This document shows positions 51,828-62,955 of a DNA stretch of 64,000 bases, one piece after another. The stretch's first letter is position 1; each line of letters begins with the position of its first letter. This stretch comes from Paracoccus ravus. Lineage in GTDB: Bacteria; Pseudomonadota; Alphaproteobacteria; Rhodobacterales; Rhodobacteraceae. The notes below the pieces were generated by a model. The model was not told where the DNA came from, did no database searches, and worked only from the letters and a program-made list of their open reading frames with translations. The position numbers were made by a program, and so were the translations under genes. Location: contig NZ_SDEB01000004.1 in the NCBI RefSeq assembly GCF_004522175.1, positions 62,001-126,000 of the forward strand, read 5' to 3'.

Positions 51828-52358
51828 TCAGCGTTGCCTCGTTTCGGTATCGACCAGGCTGCGGCGCAGGCCCAAAGGCCAGCGCATCAGCCCGACGACG
51901 ACGGGATAGGCCGCCGTCGTGGCGATGAATTGCAGGATCGCCTGACCCAGCGGAGGCCGGGGCAGGAAGAACAGCGCAAGGGCAAAGCGATAGGCCAGCA
52001 GCATCAGCGCCAGCAAGATCGCCACCCGCAGCCATTCAACCATGAATGGCAGTTCCCGCCAATGCTGCTCGCGGCGGCGCGCGGCCTCGGTGCCCATAAC
52101 GACGATCGCGGCCCAAAGCCCGAGCGGGCGCAACAGCAACACGTCCTCGAGCAGGAACAAAAGGGCGATCAGCAGGACCGGAGCCTGCTCGGGCCGTCGC
52201 AGCACCCAGCCCAGGGTCAGGCAGACCGCGAGGTCCGGGCCCGGCCAGACCACCCGGCCGGGATTGAGCGGGATCAGCCGCAGAAAGAGAAGGGCGAGAA
52301 ACAGCAGGATGAACAGGATCAGCCCGGCCAGACGGTGGCGGCGGGCCTGCTCAATCAT
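51828..52358 (-). CDS. mreD: Rod-shape-determining protein MreD
   Basis: A 176-residue membrane protein with about five helices (AGLILFILLFLALLFLRLIP near the start, VLLIALLFLLEDVLLLRPLGLWA, VAILLALMLLAYRFALALFF). The family is weakly conserved and identified by topology, length and position between mreC and mrdA. Its start overlaps the mreC end by 8 nt. Confidence 0.92.
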   Translation of the reverse strand: MIEQARRHRLAGLILFILLFLALLFLRLIPLNPGRVVWPGPDLAVCLTLGWVLRRPEQAPVLLIALLFLLEDVLLLRPLGLWAAIVVMGTEAARRREQHWRELPFMVEWLRVAILLALMLLAYRFALALFFLPRPPLGQAILQFIATTAAYPVVVGLMRWPLGLRRSLVDTETRQR

Positions 52359-53337
52359 TGTCCTGCCCGTCCGGGTTGGCTTCGGTGTTCAGGATCGGAG
52401 GTTCCGGGGCGGTGGCCTCGGCGGGGATTTGCGCGGCGGGGTCGATATCCATGGCAGGCGGCATCGGCGGGCCGATGAACTCCGCCGGAGGCGGCGGGAT
52501 CAACAGCCCGGTATCGGCAAGCCGCTCGGAGGGGTGGCTGCGCAGCACGCGCAGGAATTCCAGCCGCCCGTAATCGGCGGCAAGCCGCACCCGCAGCCTG
52601 CCATCGCTGGCCTGTGCGACCTGCCCGACGGGCAGGCCCGGCGGAAAGACCCCGCCATCGCCCGAACTGATGACCCGATCGCCGGGGCGCAGGTTCTCGG
52701 GGCTCTCGATGAAATCGAGCGCCGGGAAGGCGGTATTATCGCCGCTCAGCAGCGCATGTTGCCCCGAAGGCAGGATATTGACCGGAATCCTGCTCGAGGG
52801 ATCGGTCAGCAGCATGACCCGGCTGGTGGTCTGGCCGACGCCGGAAATGCGGCCGACCAGTCCCAGCCCGTCCATCGTGGCCCAGCCGTCCAGGATGCCG
52901 TCCCGCGCGCCGACATTGAGCAGCACCGATTGCCGGAACGCCGTGCCGCTATCGGTCAGCACCACCCCCGAAACCGAGGTCAGTGCCGGGTCGATGCGGA
53001 CATTATTCTGCGCCTGCAGCTTGGCATTTTCCTGTTCAAGCTGGACGGCGGCCTCTTTCCAGGCCGACATCTTCTGCAACTCGCGCCGCAATTCCTGGTT
53101 CTGCTCATAGAGCCGGGCATAGGATTCGAAGCCGGCGACCATGCGGCTGAGCCGCGTGACCGGGGCCATGGCCCATTCGAAGCCGGGCACGAAGCGGTCG
53201 ATCACCATGGACCGGATCCGTTCGGCGCGGGGGCTGTCGATCTGCCAGAACAGGAAGATCGACAGCAGCAGCAGGATCAGCAGCGAAACGAGGATGCGCC
53301 GGACCGGAGCCACATAATCAGGGCCCTTGCGTGCCAC
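52351..53337 (-). CDS. mreC: Rod-shape-determining protein MreC
   Basis: A 328-residue bitopic scaffold protein that bridges MreB and PBP2/RodA. It has a membrane helix (ILVSLLILLLLSIFLFW, about residues 15-31), a coiled coil (YEQNQELRRELQKMSAWKEAAVQLEQENAKLQAQ, about 77-110) and a double beta-barrel (about 120-275, with GRISGVGQTTSRVMLLTDPSSRIPV and FPPGLPVGQV). A proline-rich, disordered C-terminus of about 50 residues is longer than usual. GTG 53337 (VARKGPDYV) is the start, 13 nt after mreB; an ATG at 53415 would lie inside mreB and is rejected. Confidence 0.95.
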   Translation of the reverse strand: MARKGPDYVAPVRRILVSLLILLLLSIFLFWQIDSPRAERIRSMVIDRFVPGFEWAMAPVTRLSRMVAGFESYARLYEQNQELRRELQKMSAWKEAAVQLEQENAKLQAQNNVRIDPALTSVSGVVLTDSGTAFRQSVLLNVGARDGILDGWATMDGLGLVGRISGVGQTTSRVMLLTDPSSRIPVNILPSGQHALLSGDNTAFPALDFIESPENLRPGDRVISSGDGGVFPPGLPVGQVAQASDGRLRVRLAADYGRLEFLRVLRSHPSERLADTGLLIPPPPAEFIGPPMPPAMDIDPAAQIPAEATAPEPPILNTEANPDGQDND

Positions 53338-53350
53338 AGCCTGTCCCCGA

Positions 53351-55493
<2,143 letters not shown>

Positions 55494-55520
55494 GCCGCCC
55501 TGCGGCGGCGTCTCGCCGTG

Positions 55521-55551
55521 GGATACCGGCCCGCTTTTGGGGCCGGTATCC
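55521..55551. terminator. Hairpin between the glycosyltransferase gene and leuA
   Basis: A perfect 12-bp stem (55521-55532 with 55540-55551) and 7-nt loop lies between convergent genes. Neither flank has a real T-run, so it may act as a weak terminator or 3'-end stabiliser. Confidence 0.55.
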
Positions 55552-55560
55552 GGTATTCGA

Positions 55561-57123
<1,563 letters not shown>

Positions 57124-57133
57124 TTTTGGGGAA

Positions 57134-57216
57134 TCCTTCGTTACGCTTGCTGTTCCGGGCGCAGCCAAACTGAGCGGTGGCCCGGAGACCCGCTCAGCGC
57201 AGCGTAAGAAGAAGGA
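57134..57216 (-). promoter_or_regulatory. leuA leader: Shine-Dalgarno-sequestering stem and internal hairpin
   Basis: On the minus strand, TCCTTCTTCTTACGCT (57216-57201, the Leu-codon run) pairs with AGCGTAACGAAGGA (57147-57134, the leuA ribosome site). This gives 6 bp and 7 bp, with a UUC/C internal loop. Nested inside is a perfect 8-bp hairpin (57197-57190 with 57177-57170, CTGAGCGG/CCGCTCAG). Its loop carries CCGGGC, complementary to GCCCGG at 57160-57155, an alternative or pseudoknot partner. The hairpin is followed only by TTTGG, too poor for a strong terminator. A ribosome stalled on the Leu codons would open the outer stem and free the leuA start. Confidence 0.75.
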
Positions 57217-57292
57217 GACCGCGGAGATTCACGGCGAAACGCGCGCCGATCTGCGCGTTCTGGGCCGTGGCGATGTGTCGCATCCGAGTCAT
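57194..57292 (-). CDS. leuL: Leucine-rich leader peptide of leuA
   Basis: A 32-residue frame upstream of leuA, from ATG 57292 to TGA 57194-57196. It ends NLRGLLLLTLR, with six Leu in its last ten residues, four consecutive (CTC CTT CTT CTT). CTT is uncommon in this G/C-biased genome. The ATG is 7 nt after a TATAGT hexamer and has no ribosome site, so the mRNA may be leaderless. A second ATG at 57283 is possible. Leader peptides with runs of the regulated amino acid are the known sensors of attenuation in amino-acid operons. Its stop codon falls in the internal hairpin. Confidence 0.75.
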   Translation of the reverse strand: MTRMRHIATAQNAQIGARFAVNLRGLLLLTLR

Positions 57293-57299
57293 GGCGCGG

Positions 57300-57328
57300 A
57301 CTATAGAACCGACGTGGCGTCATTGAAA
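57300..57328 (-). promoter_or_regulatory. Candidate leuA promoter
   Basis: On the minus strand a -10 TATAGT (57305-57300) is 17 nt downstream of a weak -35 TTTCAA (57328-57323). The -10 spacing predicts transcription to begin at or near the A of the leader ATG at 57292. Confidence 0.5.
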
Positions 57329-57372
57329 AGATGGAAATGACTGCGGACTGTCATTTTCTACCCGAGAATCGA

Positions 57373-57402
57373 GAAAGGCGGCGCAAACCTGCGCCGCCTT
57401 TC
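57373..57402 (-). terminator. Terminator of purD
   Basis: GAAAGGCGGCGC (57402-57391 on the minus strand) pairs perfectly with GCGCCGCCTTTC (57384-57373) over a 6-nt loop, ending in TTTCTC. It begins 18 nt after the purD stop and separates purD from the leuA leader. Confidence 0.85.
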
Positions 57403-57419
57403 GAAAATTTGGCAGAAGC

Positions 57420-58682
57420 TTAAAGCGCGCGCCAGCCGATGTCGCGGCGATAAAAGCCGCCCGGCCAGTCGATCGCATCGGCCAGCGCATAGGCTTCAGC
57501 GTGCGCCTCAGCAAGGTTAGCGCCGCGCCCGGTGGCGGCCAGAACACGGCCGCCAGTGGCAATCAGCTTGCCGTCTTGTTCCGAAGTTCCGGCATGGAAG
57601 ACCATATGCGCCGAATCCTCGGGCAGGGTGTCGAGGCCGCGGATCTCGGTGCCTTTCTCATAGCTGCCGGGATAGCCCTTGGCGGCTAGCACCACGGTCA
57701 GGGCGTGATCGTCGGCCCAGTTCACTTGCATCTCGGCCAGACGGCCTTCGGCGCAGGCAAGGATCAGGTCGAGCGCCTGCGCGCCAAGGCGCATCATCAG
57801 CACCTGACATTCCGGATCGCCGAAACGCACATTGTATTCGACCAGACGCGCGCGGCCATTCTCGATCATCAGCCCCGCGTAAAGCACCCCCTGGAAGGGC
57901 GTTCCGTGCCGCGCCATCTCGGCGACGGTCGGGCGGACGATCTCGGCCATGACGGCGTCCTGGATCTCCTGCGTCAGGACCGGGGCAGGGGAATAGGCCC
58001 CCATGCCGCCGGTATTCGGGCCGGTATCGCCGTCGCCGACGCGCTTGTGGTCCTGCGCGGTGCCGATGGGCAGGCAGTCCTTGCCGTCGCAAAGGATGAA
58101 GAAGCTGGCCTCTTCGCCCGCCATGAACTCCTCGATCACGACTTCCGCCCCGGCAGCGCCAAAGGCCCCGCCAAAGGCGTCGTCGATGGCGGCGATGGCC
58201 TCGGCCTCAAGCATGGCCACAGTCACGCCCTTGCCAGCGGCCAGACCATCGGCCTTGATCACGATGGGGGCGCCCTTTTCGCGGATATAGGCGCGGGCGG
58301 GCTCGGCGGCGTCAAAACGTGCCCAAGCGGCGGTCGGCGCGGCACATGCGTCGCAGACCTCTTTGGTGAAGCTTTTCGATGCCTCCAGCATCGCTGCCGC
58401 TTTGGACGGGCCAAAGGCCAGAATGCCCGCCGCGCGCAGGTCATCGGCGACGCCTGCGGCCAAGGGGGCCTCGGGGCCGATCACCACGAGGTCGATGGCG
58501 TTTTCCTCGCAAAAGCCGATCACGGCGGGGCCCGACAGGATGTCCAGATCGGCCAGACGGGCAAGGCTTGCCATGCCGGGATTGCCGGGGGCCACGAACA
58601 GCCTGTCGCATTTCGGATTCTGCCGGATCGCCCAGGCCAGCGCATGTTCGCGCCCGCCGCTGCCGAGGATCAGGATGTTCAT
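57420..58682 (-). CDS. purD: Phosphoribosylamine-glycine ligase
   Basis: The 420-residue ATP-grasp enzyme adds glycine to phosphoribosylamine in purine synthesis. Seen: N-terminal MNILILGSGGREHALAWAIRQNPKCDRLFVAPGNPG, VIGPEAPLAAGVADDLRAAG, PIVIKADGLAAGKGVTVAM (ATP-grasp), and DRKRV-type KDHKRVGDGDTGPNTGGMGAYSP region followed by YAGLMIENGRARLVEYNVRFGDPECQVLM. Length is normal. It is divergent from xseA with 107 nt between; no other pur genes are adjacent. It ends in a terminator before the leuA leader. Confidence 0.97.
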   Translation of the reverse strand: MNILILGSGGREHALAWAIRQNPKCDRLFVAPGNPGMASLARLADLDILSGPAVIGFCEENAIDLVVIGPEAPLAAGVADDLRAAGILAFGPSKAAAMLEASKSFTKEVCDACAAPTAAWARFDAAEPARAYIREKGAPIVIKADGLAAGKGVTVAMLEAEAIAAIDDAFGGAFGAAGAEVVIEEFMAGEEASFFILCDGKDCLPIGTAQDHKRVGDGDTGPNTGGMGAYSPAPVLTQEIQDAVMAEIVRPTVAEMARHGTPFQGVLYAGLMIENGRARLVEYNVRFGDPECQVLMMRLGAQALDLILACAEGRLAEMQVNWADDHALTVVLAAKGYPGSYEKGTEIRGLDTLPEDSAHMVFHAGTSEQDGKLIATGGRVLAATGRGANLAEAHAEAYALADAIDWPGGFYRRDIGWRAL

Positions 58683-58789
58683 GTGAAGGCCCCTTCTGCG
58701 GATGTCACGCGCCTGATAGGAACTGGCGTGCTTCGGATCAATCCGAAACTTCCCTTGAACCCCACGCGAACCCGCGCCAGAACCGGCAT

Positions 58790-60352
58790 ATGGAACTATT
58801 CGAAGACAGCCCCGCTGGCAGCAACGCCCCCGAATTCACCGTCTCCGAGATCTCGGGTGCGGTCAAACGCGTGCTCGAAGGCGAGTTTGGCCGCGTCCGC
58901 GTCAGGGGCGAAATCGGCCGCGTCTCGCGCCCATCCTCGGGGCATGTCTATTTCGATCTCAAGGATGACCGCTCGGTCATCGCCGCGGTGTCGTGGAAAG
59001 GGCAGGCCGCGAAGCTTGCTACGCGTCCCGAGGAGGGCATCGAGGTCATCGCCACAGGCCGCCTGACCACCTTCCCCGGCCAGTCGAAATACCAGCTGAT
59101 TGTTGATGAGATCGAGCCCGCAGGCGCGGGCGCGCTGATGATGATGCTGGAAAAGCGCCGCAAGGCGTTGGCCGCCGAGGGACTGTTCGACGAGGCGCGC
59201 AAGCGCCCGCTGCCCTATCTGCCGCGCGTGATCGGCGTCGTGACATCGCCTTCGGGCGCGGTGATCCGCGACATCCTGCACCGGCTGCGCGACCGCTTCC
59301 CGACCCGCGTGCTGATCTGGCCCGTGGCCGTGCAGGGCGAGGCCTGCGCCCCGCAGGTCACCAACGCGATCCAAGGCTTCAACGCGCTCGACCCCGATGG
59401 CCCGATCCCGCGCCCCGATCTGATCATCGTCGCGCGGGGCGGCGGCAGCCTCGAAGACCTGTGGGGCTTCAACGAGGAATCCGTCGTCCGCGCGGCTGCC
59501 GCGAGCCAGATCCCGCTGATCTCGGCGGTGGGGCATGAAACCGACACCACGCTGATCGACTTCGCCTCGGACCGGCGCGCCCCGACGCCGACCGCCGCCG
59601 CCGAGATTGCCGTGCCGGTCCGCGCCGATCTGGCGGCGCGTCTGGCCGAAAGCGCGGCGCGCATGATGCGCGCGAGCCAACAGCGCCAGCAGCGTCAGCG
59701 CCACCGCCTGACGGATCTGGCGCGCGCGCTTGGCCGCCCTCAGGCCCTGACCGATCCGGCGCGGCAACGCTTCGATCTGATCTCGATGCGGCTTGAGCCC
59801 GCGCTGCGGGCCTTCATGCGCAGCCGCCGCGACCGGCTGAGTGCAATGCCTTTGTCGCTCTCGGCGCTACGCAGCGGCTTGCGTCACCGTCAGGATCGGC
59901 TAGGGGACCAGACTCGCCGCCTGCATATTGGCAGCACGCGCGACAGCCTGCGTCGCCGCGAAAAACTGACCGATCTCGCCGCGCGTCTCGACCGCTCGCG
60001 CAGCCGCGCTTTGGCCGATGCGGCGCGACAGATTGCCCGGCAAAAGCAGGAAGTGGCGACCCTTGCCCGCAGGCTCGACGGGACGTCGGCGCGCATCCTG
60101 CCGCCGCGCCGCGAAAGCCTCGAGAAGCTGGACCGCTTGCGGCTGACCTTGGGCTATACCGAGACACTGCGCCGCGGCTATGCGGTCGTGCATGGCCCCT
60201 CGGGCCTAATCACTTCGGCGCAGCAGGCCGCCGAGACCCCGCGCTTCGAGATCGAATTCGCCGATGGTCGCACCCCGGTCCGCCCCGAAGGCCCTTCGGG
60301 CAAACCCGCGCGGGCGGAGAAACCTTCGAAGGACCAGAAGTCTCTCTTCTGA
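58790..60352 (+). CDS. xseA: Exodeoxyribonuclease VII large subunit
   Basis: The 520-residue large subunit of exonuclease VII, which degrades single-stranded DNA into oligonucleotides in repair. An N-terminal OB domain (residues 14-110: FTVSEISGAVKRVLEGEFGRVRVRGEIGRVSRPSSGHVYFDLKDD), the catalytic region (RVIGVVTSPSGAVIRDILHRLRDRFPTRVLIWPVAVQGEACAPQV, DLIIVARGGGSLEDLWGFNEESVVRAAAAS, ISAVGHETDTTLIDFASDRRAPTPTAAAE) and a long Arg-rich helical C-terminal part. ATG 58790 (MELFEDSP) fits family length; the longer upstream frame opposes purD and is rejected. The small subunit xseB is not adjacent. Confidence 0.97.
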   Translation: MELFEDSPAGSNAPEFTVSEISGAVKRVLEGEFGRVRVRGEIGRVSRPSSGHVYFDLKDDRSVIAAVSWKGQAAKLATRPEEGIEVIATGRLTTFPGQSKYQLIVDEIEPAGAGALMMMLEKRRKALAAEGLFDEARKRPLPYLPRVIGVVTSPSGAVIRDILHRLRDRFPTRVLIWPVAVQGEACAPQVTNAIQGFNALDPDGPIPRPDLIIVARGGGSLEDLWGFNEESVVRAAAASQIPLISAVGHETDTTLIDFASDRRAPTPTAAAEIAVPVRADLAARLAESAARMMRASQQRQQRQRHRLTDLARALGRPQALTDPARQRFDLISMRLEPALRAFMRSRRDRLSAMPLSLSALRSGLRHRQDRLGDQTRRLHIGSTRDSLRRREKLTDLAARLDRSRSRALADAARQIARQKQEVATLARRLDGTSARILPPRRESLEKLDRLRLTLGYTETLRRGYAVVHGPSGLITSAQQAAETPRFEIEFADGRTPVRPEGPSGKPARAEKPSKDQKSLF

Positions 60353-60367
60353 GCTTCTTTCTTGCTG

Positions 60368-60400
60368 AAATATCCCGGGGGTTCGGGGGCAGCGCCCCCG
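60368..60400. repeat. AAATATCC-hairpin intergenic element after xseA
   Basis: AAATATCCCGGGGGTTC is followed by GGGGGC-AGC-GCCCCC (hairpin). It lies between the convergent xseA and MFS genes and probably serves as their 3'-end signal. Its sequence is almost the same as at 44192-44225. Confidence 0.75.
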
Positions 60401-60404
60401 CCCT

Positions 60405-61619
60405 TCAGCGCAGCGTCTCGCGCGGGCGCAGGGCCAGCCATAGAAGCGCCGCCCCCGCCAGCACGAGGAAAGGCAGCATCGCGAGATTGACCGCCGACCA
60501 GCCCTCGCGCGGCGTCCCTCCCGAGCAGTTCATCAGCCCGCCCGAGGACAGCGAGGCCAGAAACACCCCGCCGAAGACAGCGGCATCGTTCAGTCCCTGC
60601 ACGCGCTCGCGCTCTTCCGGGCGATAGGCGCGGGTCAGCATCGAGGTCGCGCCGATGAAGCCGAAATTCCAGCCCAAACCCAGAAGGATCATCGCGCCGT
60701 AGAAATGCGCGAGATCGACACCGGAGAGCGCGACAGCCCCGGCTGCCGCGAGGATCGCGAGGCCCAGCATGACAATGCGCGTCGTGCCGAAACGCGCGAT
60801 CAGGTGACCGGTGAAAAAGGACGGCGCGAACATGGCGACGACATGGCCAGAGACGATATTGGCCGCGTCTGAGGTGTGAAATCCGCAGCCAACGATTGCC
60901 AATGGGGCCGAGGTCATCACCAGATTCATCAGCGCATAGGACACCATGGCGCAGATCACTGCGACCGCGATCCGGGGATCGCGCAGTAAGGCGCCAAGGC
61001 TGCGTCCGCGCGGCGCGTCGCTCGCGCGCGGCTCGGGTTTCGGGATATCGAGAAAGGCGAAGATCAGCGGCGCGAGCAGGTTCAGTCCAATGATCGTGGC
61101 ATAGGTCGCGAGGAAGGGGACGGCAGTCATCTCGGCGGTCAGCCGCACAAGGATAGGTCCGGTAAAGGCCGCGACCAGTCCTCCGGCCAGCACCCATGAG
61201 ATGGCGCGGGACTGAAACTCGGGCGGCGCGCAATCCGTAGCGGCAAAGCGGAAAAAGCCCTGTGCCGACATATAGACGCCGATCAGCAGCGTGCTGAAGG
61301 TGAAGAGCCAGAAGTTGCCCGCCATCACGGCATAGGAAGACAGCGCCGCGCCCAGAGCCGCCAGAAGCGATGCGAGCAGGAAACCTGCTCTCCTGCCATA
61401 TTGCGCCATGAAGCCCGCAAGCGGGCGCGCCGACAAAGCCGAGCCCAGTACCAGCATCGACAAGGGAAGGGTGGCGATGCAGGGATTTGGGCTGAGCATC
61501 TGGCCGGTCAGACCGCCGACGATGAAGATCATCGACAGCTGCGCGCCCAGAACGGCCTGCGCGATCAGAAGGACGGTGACATTGCGCCGCGCCCGGCGCA
61601 GATCGGGGGCGGCGCTCAT
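60405..61619 (-). CDS. Major facilitator superfamily transporter
   Basis: A 404-residue membrane transporter with about 12 helices. It opens RRARRNVTVLLIAQAVLGAQLSMIFIVGGLTGQML, has the typical MFS loop 2-3 motif reduced to RPLAGFMAQYGRRAGF, a middle cytoplasmic loop (LDIPKPEPRASDAPRGRSLGALLRD) and a second half with GHLIARFGTTRIVMLGLA. The substrate is not recognisable. It lies 3 nt downstream of eda on the same strand, so co-transcription is likely. By context alone it might move a sugar acid or its breakdown product. Confidence 0.87.
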   Translation of the reverse strand: MSAAPDLRRARRNVTVLLIAQAVLGAQLSMIFIVGGLTGQMLSPNPCIATLPLSMLVLGSALSARPLAGFMAQYGRRAGFLLASLLAALGAALSSYAVMAGNFWLFTFSTLLIGVYMSAQGFFRFAATDCAPPEFQSRAISWVLAGGLVAAFTGPILVRLTAEMTAVPFLATYATIIGLNLLAPLIFAFLDIPKPEPRASDAPRGRSLGALLRDPRIAVAVICAMVSYALMNLVMTSAPLAIVGCGFHTSDAANIVSGHVVAMFAPSFFTGHLIARFGTTRIVMLGLAILAAAGAVALSGVDLAHFYGAMILLGLGWNFGFIGATSMLTRAYRPEERERVQGLNDAAVFGGVFLASLSSGGLMNCSGGTPREGWSAVNLAMLPFLVLAGAALLWLALRPRETLR

Positions 61620-61622
61620 GGC

Positions 61623-62261
61623 TCAGCGCAGGCCGCTGGCCTCGCGGGCGCGGGTCTCGATCGCGTCCCAATTGCCCAAGGCGACATCCTCATCGGGCGA
61701 GATCCAGCTTCCGCCGACGCAGATCACATTCGGCAAGGACAGATAGTCGCGGGCATTGCCAAGGCTGACGCCGCCGGTCGGGCAGAAGCTGACCTGCGGC
61801 AGGGGCCCGGCCAGCGCCTTGAGGGATTTCGCCCCGCCCGCGGCCTCGGCAGGGAAGAATTTCAGCATGGAATAGCCATATTCCATCGCCCGCATCACCT
61901 CCGAGGCGGTGACGGCACCCGGCAGCAGGGGCAGGCCGATCTCCTCGCAGGCGCGCACCAGACGCTCGGTCGCGCCGGGCGAGACGGCGAAGCTCGCGCC
62001 GGCATCCTTGGCGCGCTTCGCGTCATCGGGGGTCAGGACGGTCCCCGCGCCGACATGGCCGCCCGGCACCTTGGCCATTTCGCGGATCACATCGAGGGCC
62101 GCGGGCGTGCGCAGGGTCACCTCGAGCACCGGCAGACCGCCCGCGACGAGGGCGGTGGCGAGGCCCTCGGCCTTGCCCGCGTCCTTGACGACGAGAACCG
62201 GGATCACCGGGGCGAGTTCACAAAGCGCGCGGCTCGTCAGGGATTGGGTCTCAGGCGTCAT
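61623..62261 (-). CDS. eda: 2-keto-3-deoxy-6-phosphogluconate aldolase
   Basis: The 212-residue class I aldolase splits KDPG to pyruvate and glyceraldehyde-3-phosphate (Entner-Doudoroff), and also handles 4-hydroxy-2-oxoglutarate. Seen: APVIPVLVVKDAGKAEGLATALVAGGLPVLEVTLRTPAAL with the catalytic Glu in EVTLRT, VGAGTVLT, FAVSPGATERLV, GAVTASEVMRAMEYGYSMLKFFPAEAAGG with the Schiff-base Lys in LKFFPAE, and FCPTGGVSLGNARDYLSLPNVICVGGSW. Start ATG 62261. The edd partner is not adjacent. Confidence 0.96.
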   Translation of the reverse strand: MTPETQSLTSRALCELAPVIPVLVVKDAGKAEGLATALVAGGLPVLEVTLRTPAALDVIREMAKVPGGHVGAGTVLTPDDAKRAKDAGASFAVSPGATERLVRACEEIGLPLLPGAVTASEVMRAMEYGYSMLKFFPAEAAGGAKSLKALAGPLPQVSFCPTGGVSLGNARDYLSLPNVICVGGSWISPDEDVALGNWDAIETRAREASGLR

Positions 62262-62343
62262 GGGCGGATCTCCTCGGGGGCAATGCAATTTCGCGGGCAG
62301 ACTGATCTTTTTCCGCCGCCGGCGCAAGGCTGCCGCGTTTGCG

Positions 62344-62952
62344 CTAACCGCCGAAGAGCCGCCCGCCGCCGCCGACCGAGGGCCGTGCCGTGCGGGCCGC
62401 GCCGAAGCCGCCCCTCTGGCTGACCTGCGCCGCCGACATCGGCGGCTTGCCGAGCGTCGTCGGCGCACGCTGGAAGGTCTGGGGCGCGACCTTGCCGCGG
62501 CCGGAATTGCTGGCAAAACTCGTATCGCCCTTGGGCGTCGAATATTGGCCATTCGCGGTGCGCACCATCGGCTGGGAATAGACCCCGCCGCCGCGCGACA
62601 TCATCGAGCCCATCATGTAGCCCATCAAGAGCGGCATGAAGGAGAAGCCGCCGCCCGACTGTTGGGCCGCCTGATCGCCGCCGCAATTCCCCACGCCATG
62701 CTGCTGTTCGCAAAGCTCCTTCGATTCGTAGCGCGGCGCGGTCTCGGCCAGTTCCTGTTGGGCTGCGGTGAAATTCTTGCGGCAGTCGTCTTCGGTGAAC
62801 CAGAGGCCGTTTTCCTTGCTCGCGGCGATGCAGCTTTCGAGATTTGGAAAGGCCTGCGCATCGACGCGGTCATCCTCGCAGGCGGCAAGGGCGAGGGTCG
62901 CGGTGCCAAGAAGTACCAGCGCCACATGGCGCGAGCGTTTGCGTGTCGTCAT
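62344..62952 (-). CDS. ygiB: DUF1190 family lipoprotein (YgiB-like)
   Basis: A 202-residue DUF1190 protein. Signal MTTRKRSRHVALVLLGTATLALAAC ends in a lipobox (LAAC). The conserved part is AFPNLESCIAASKENGLWFTEDDCRKNFTAAQQELAETAPRYESKELCEQQHGVGNC, rich in paired cysteines, then a Gly/Ser/Met-rich segment (FMPLLMGYMMGSMMSRGGG) and a Gly-rich tail ending GGGGRLFGG. It lies 3 nt after the YgiC-type gene, reproducing the ygiB-ygiC association of enterobacteria. The function is unknown; a role in the cell envelope or outer membrane is only inferred. Confidence 0.9.
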   Translation of the reverse strand: MTTRKRSRHVALVLLGTATLALAACEDDRVDAQAFPNLESCIAASKENGLWFTEDDCRKNFTAAQQELAETAPRYESKELCEQQHGVGNCGGDQAAQQSGGGFSFMPLLMGYMMGSMMSRGGGVYSQPMVRTANGQYSTPKGDTSFASNSGRGKVAPQTFQRAPTTLGKPPMSAAQVSQRGGFGAARTARPSVGGGGRLFGG

Positions 62953-62955
62953 GGG

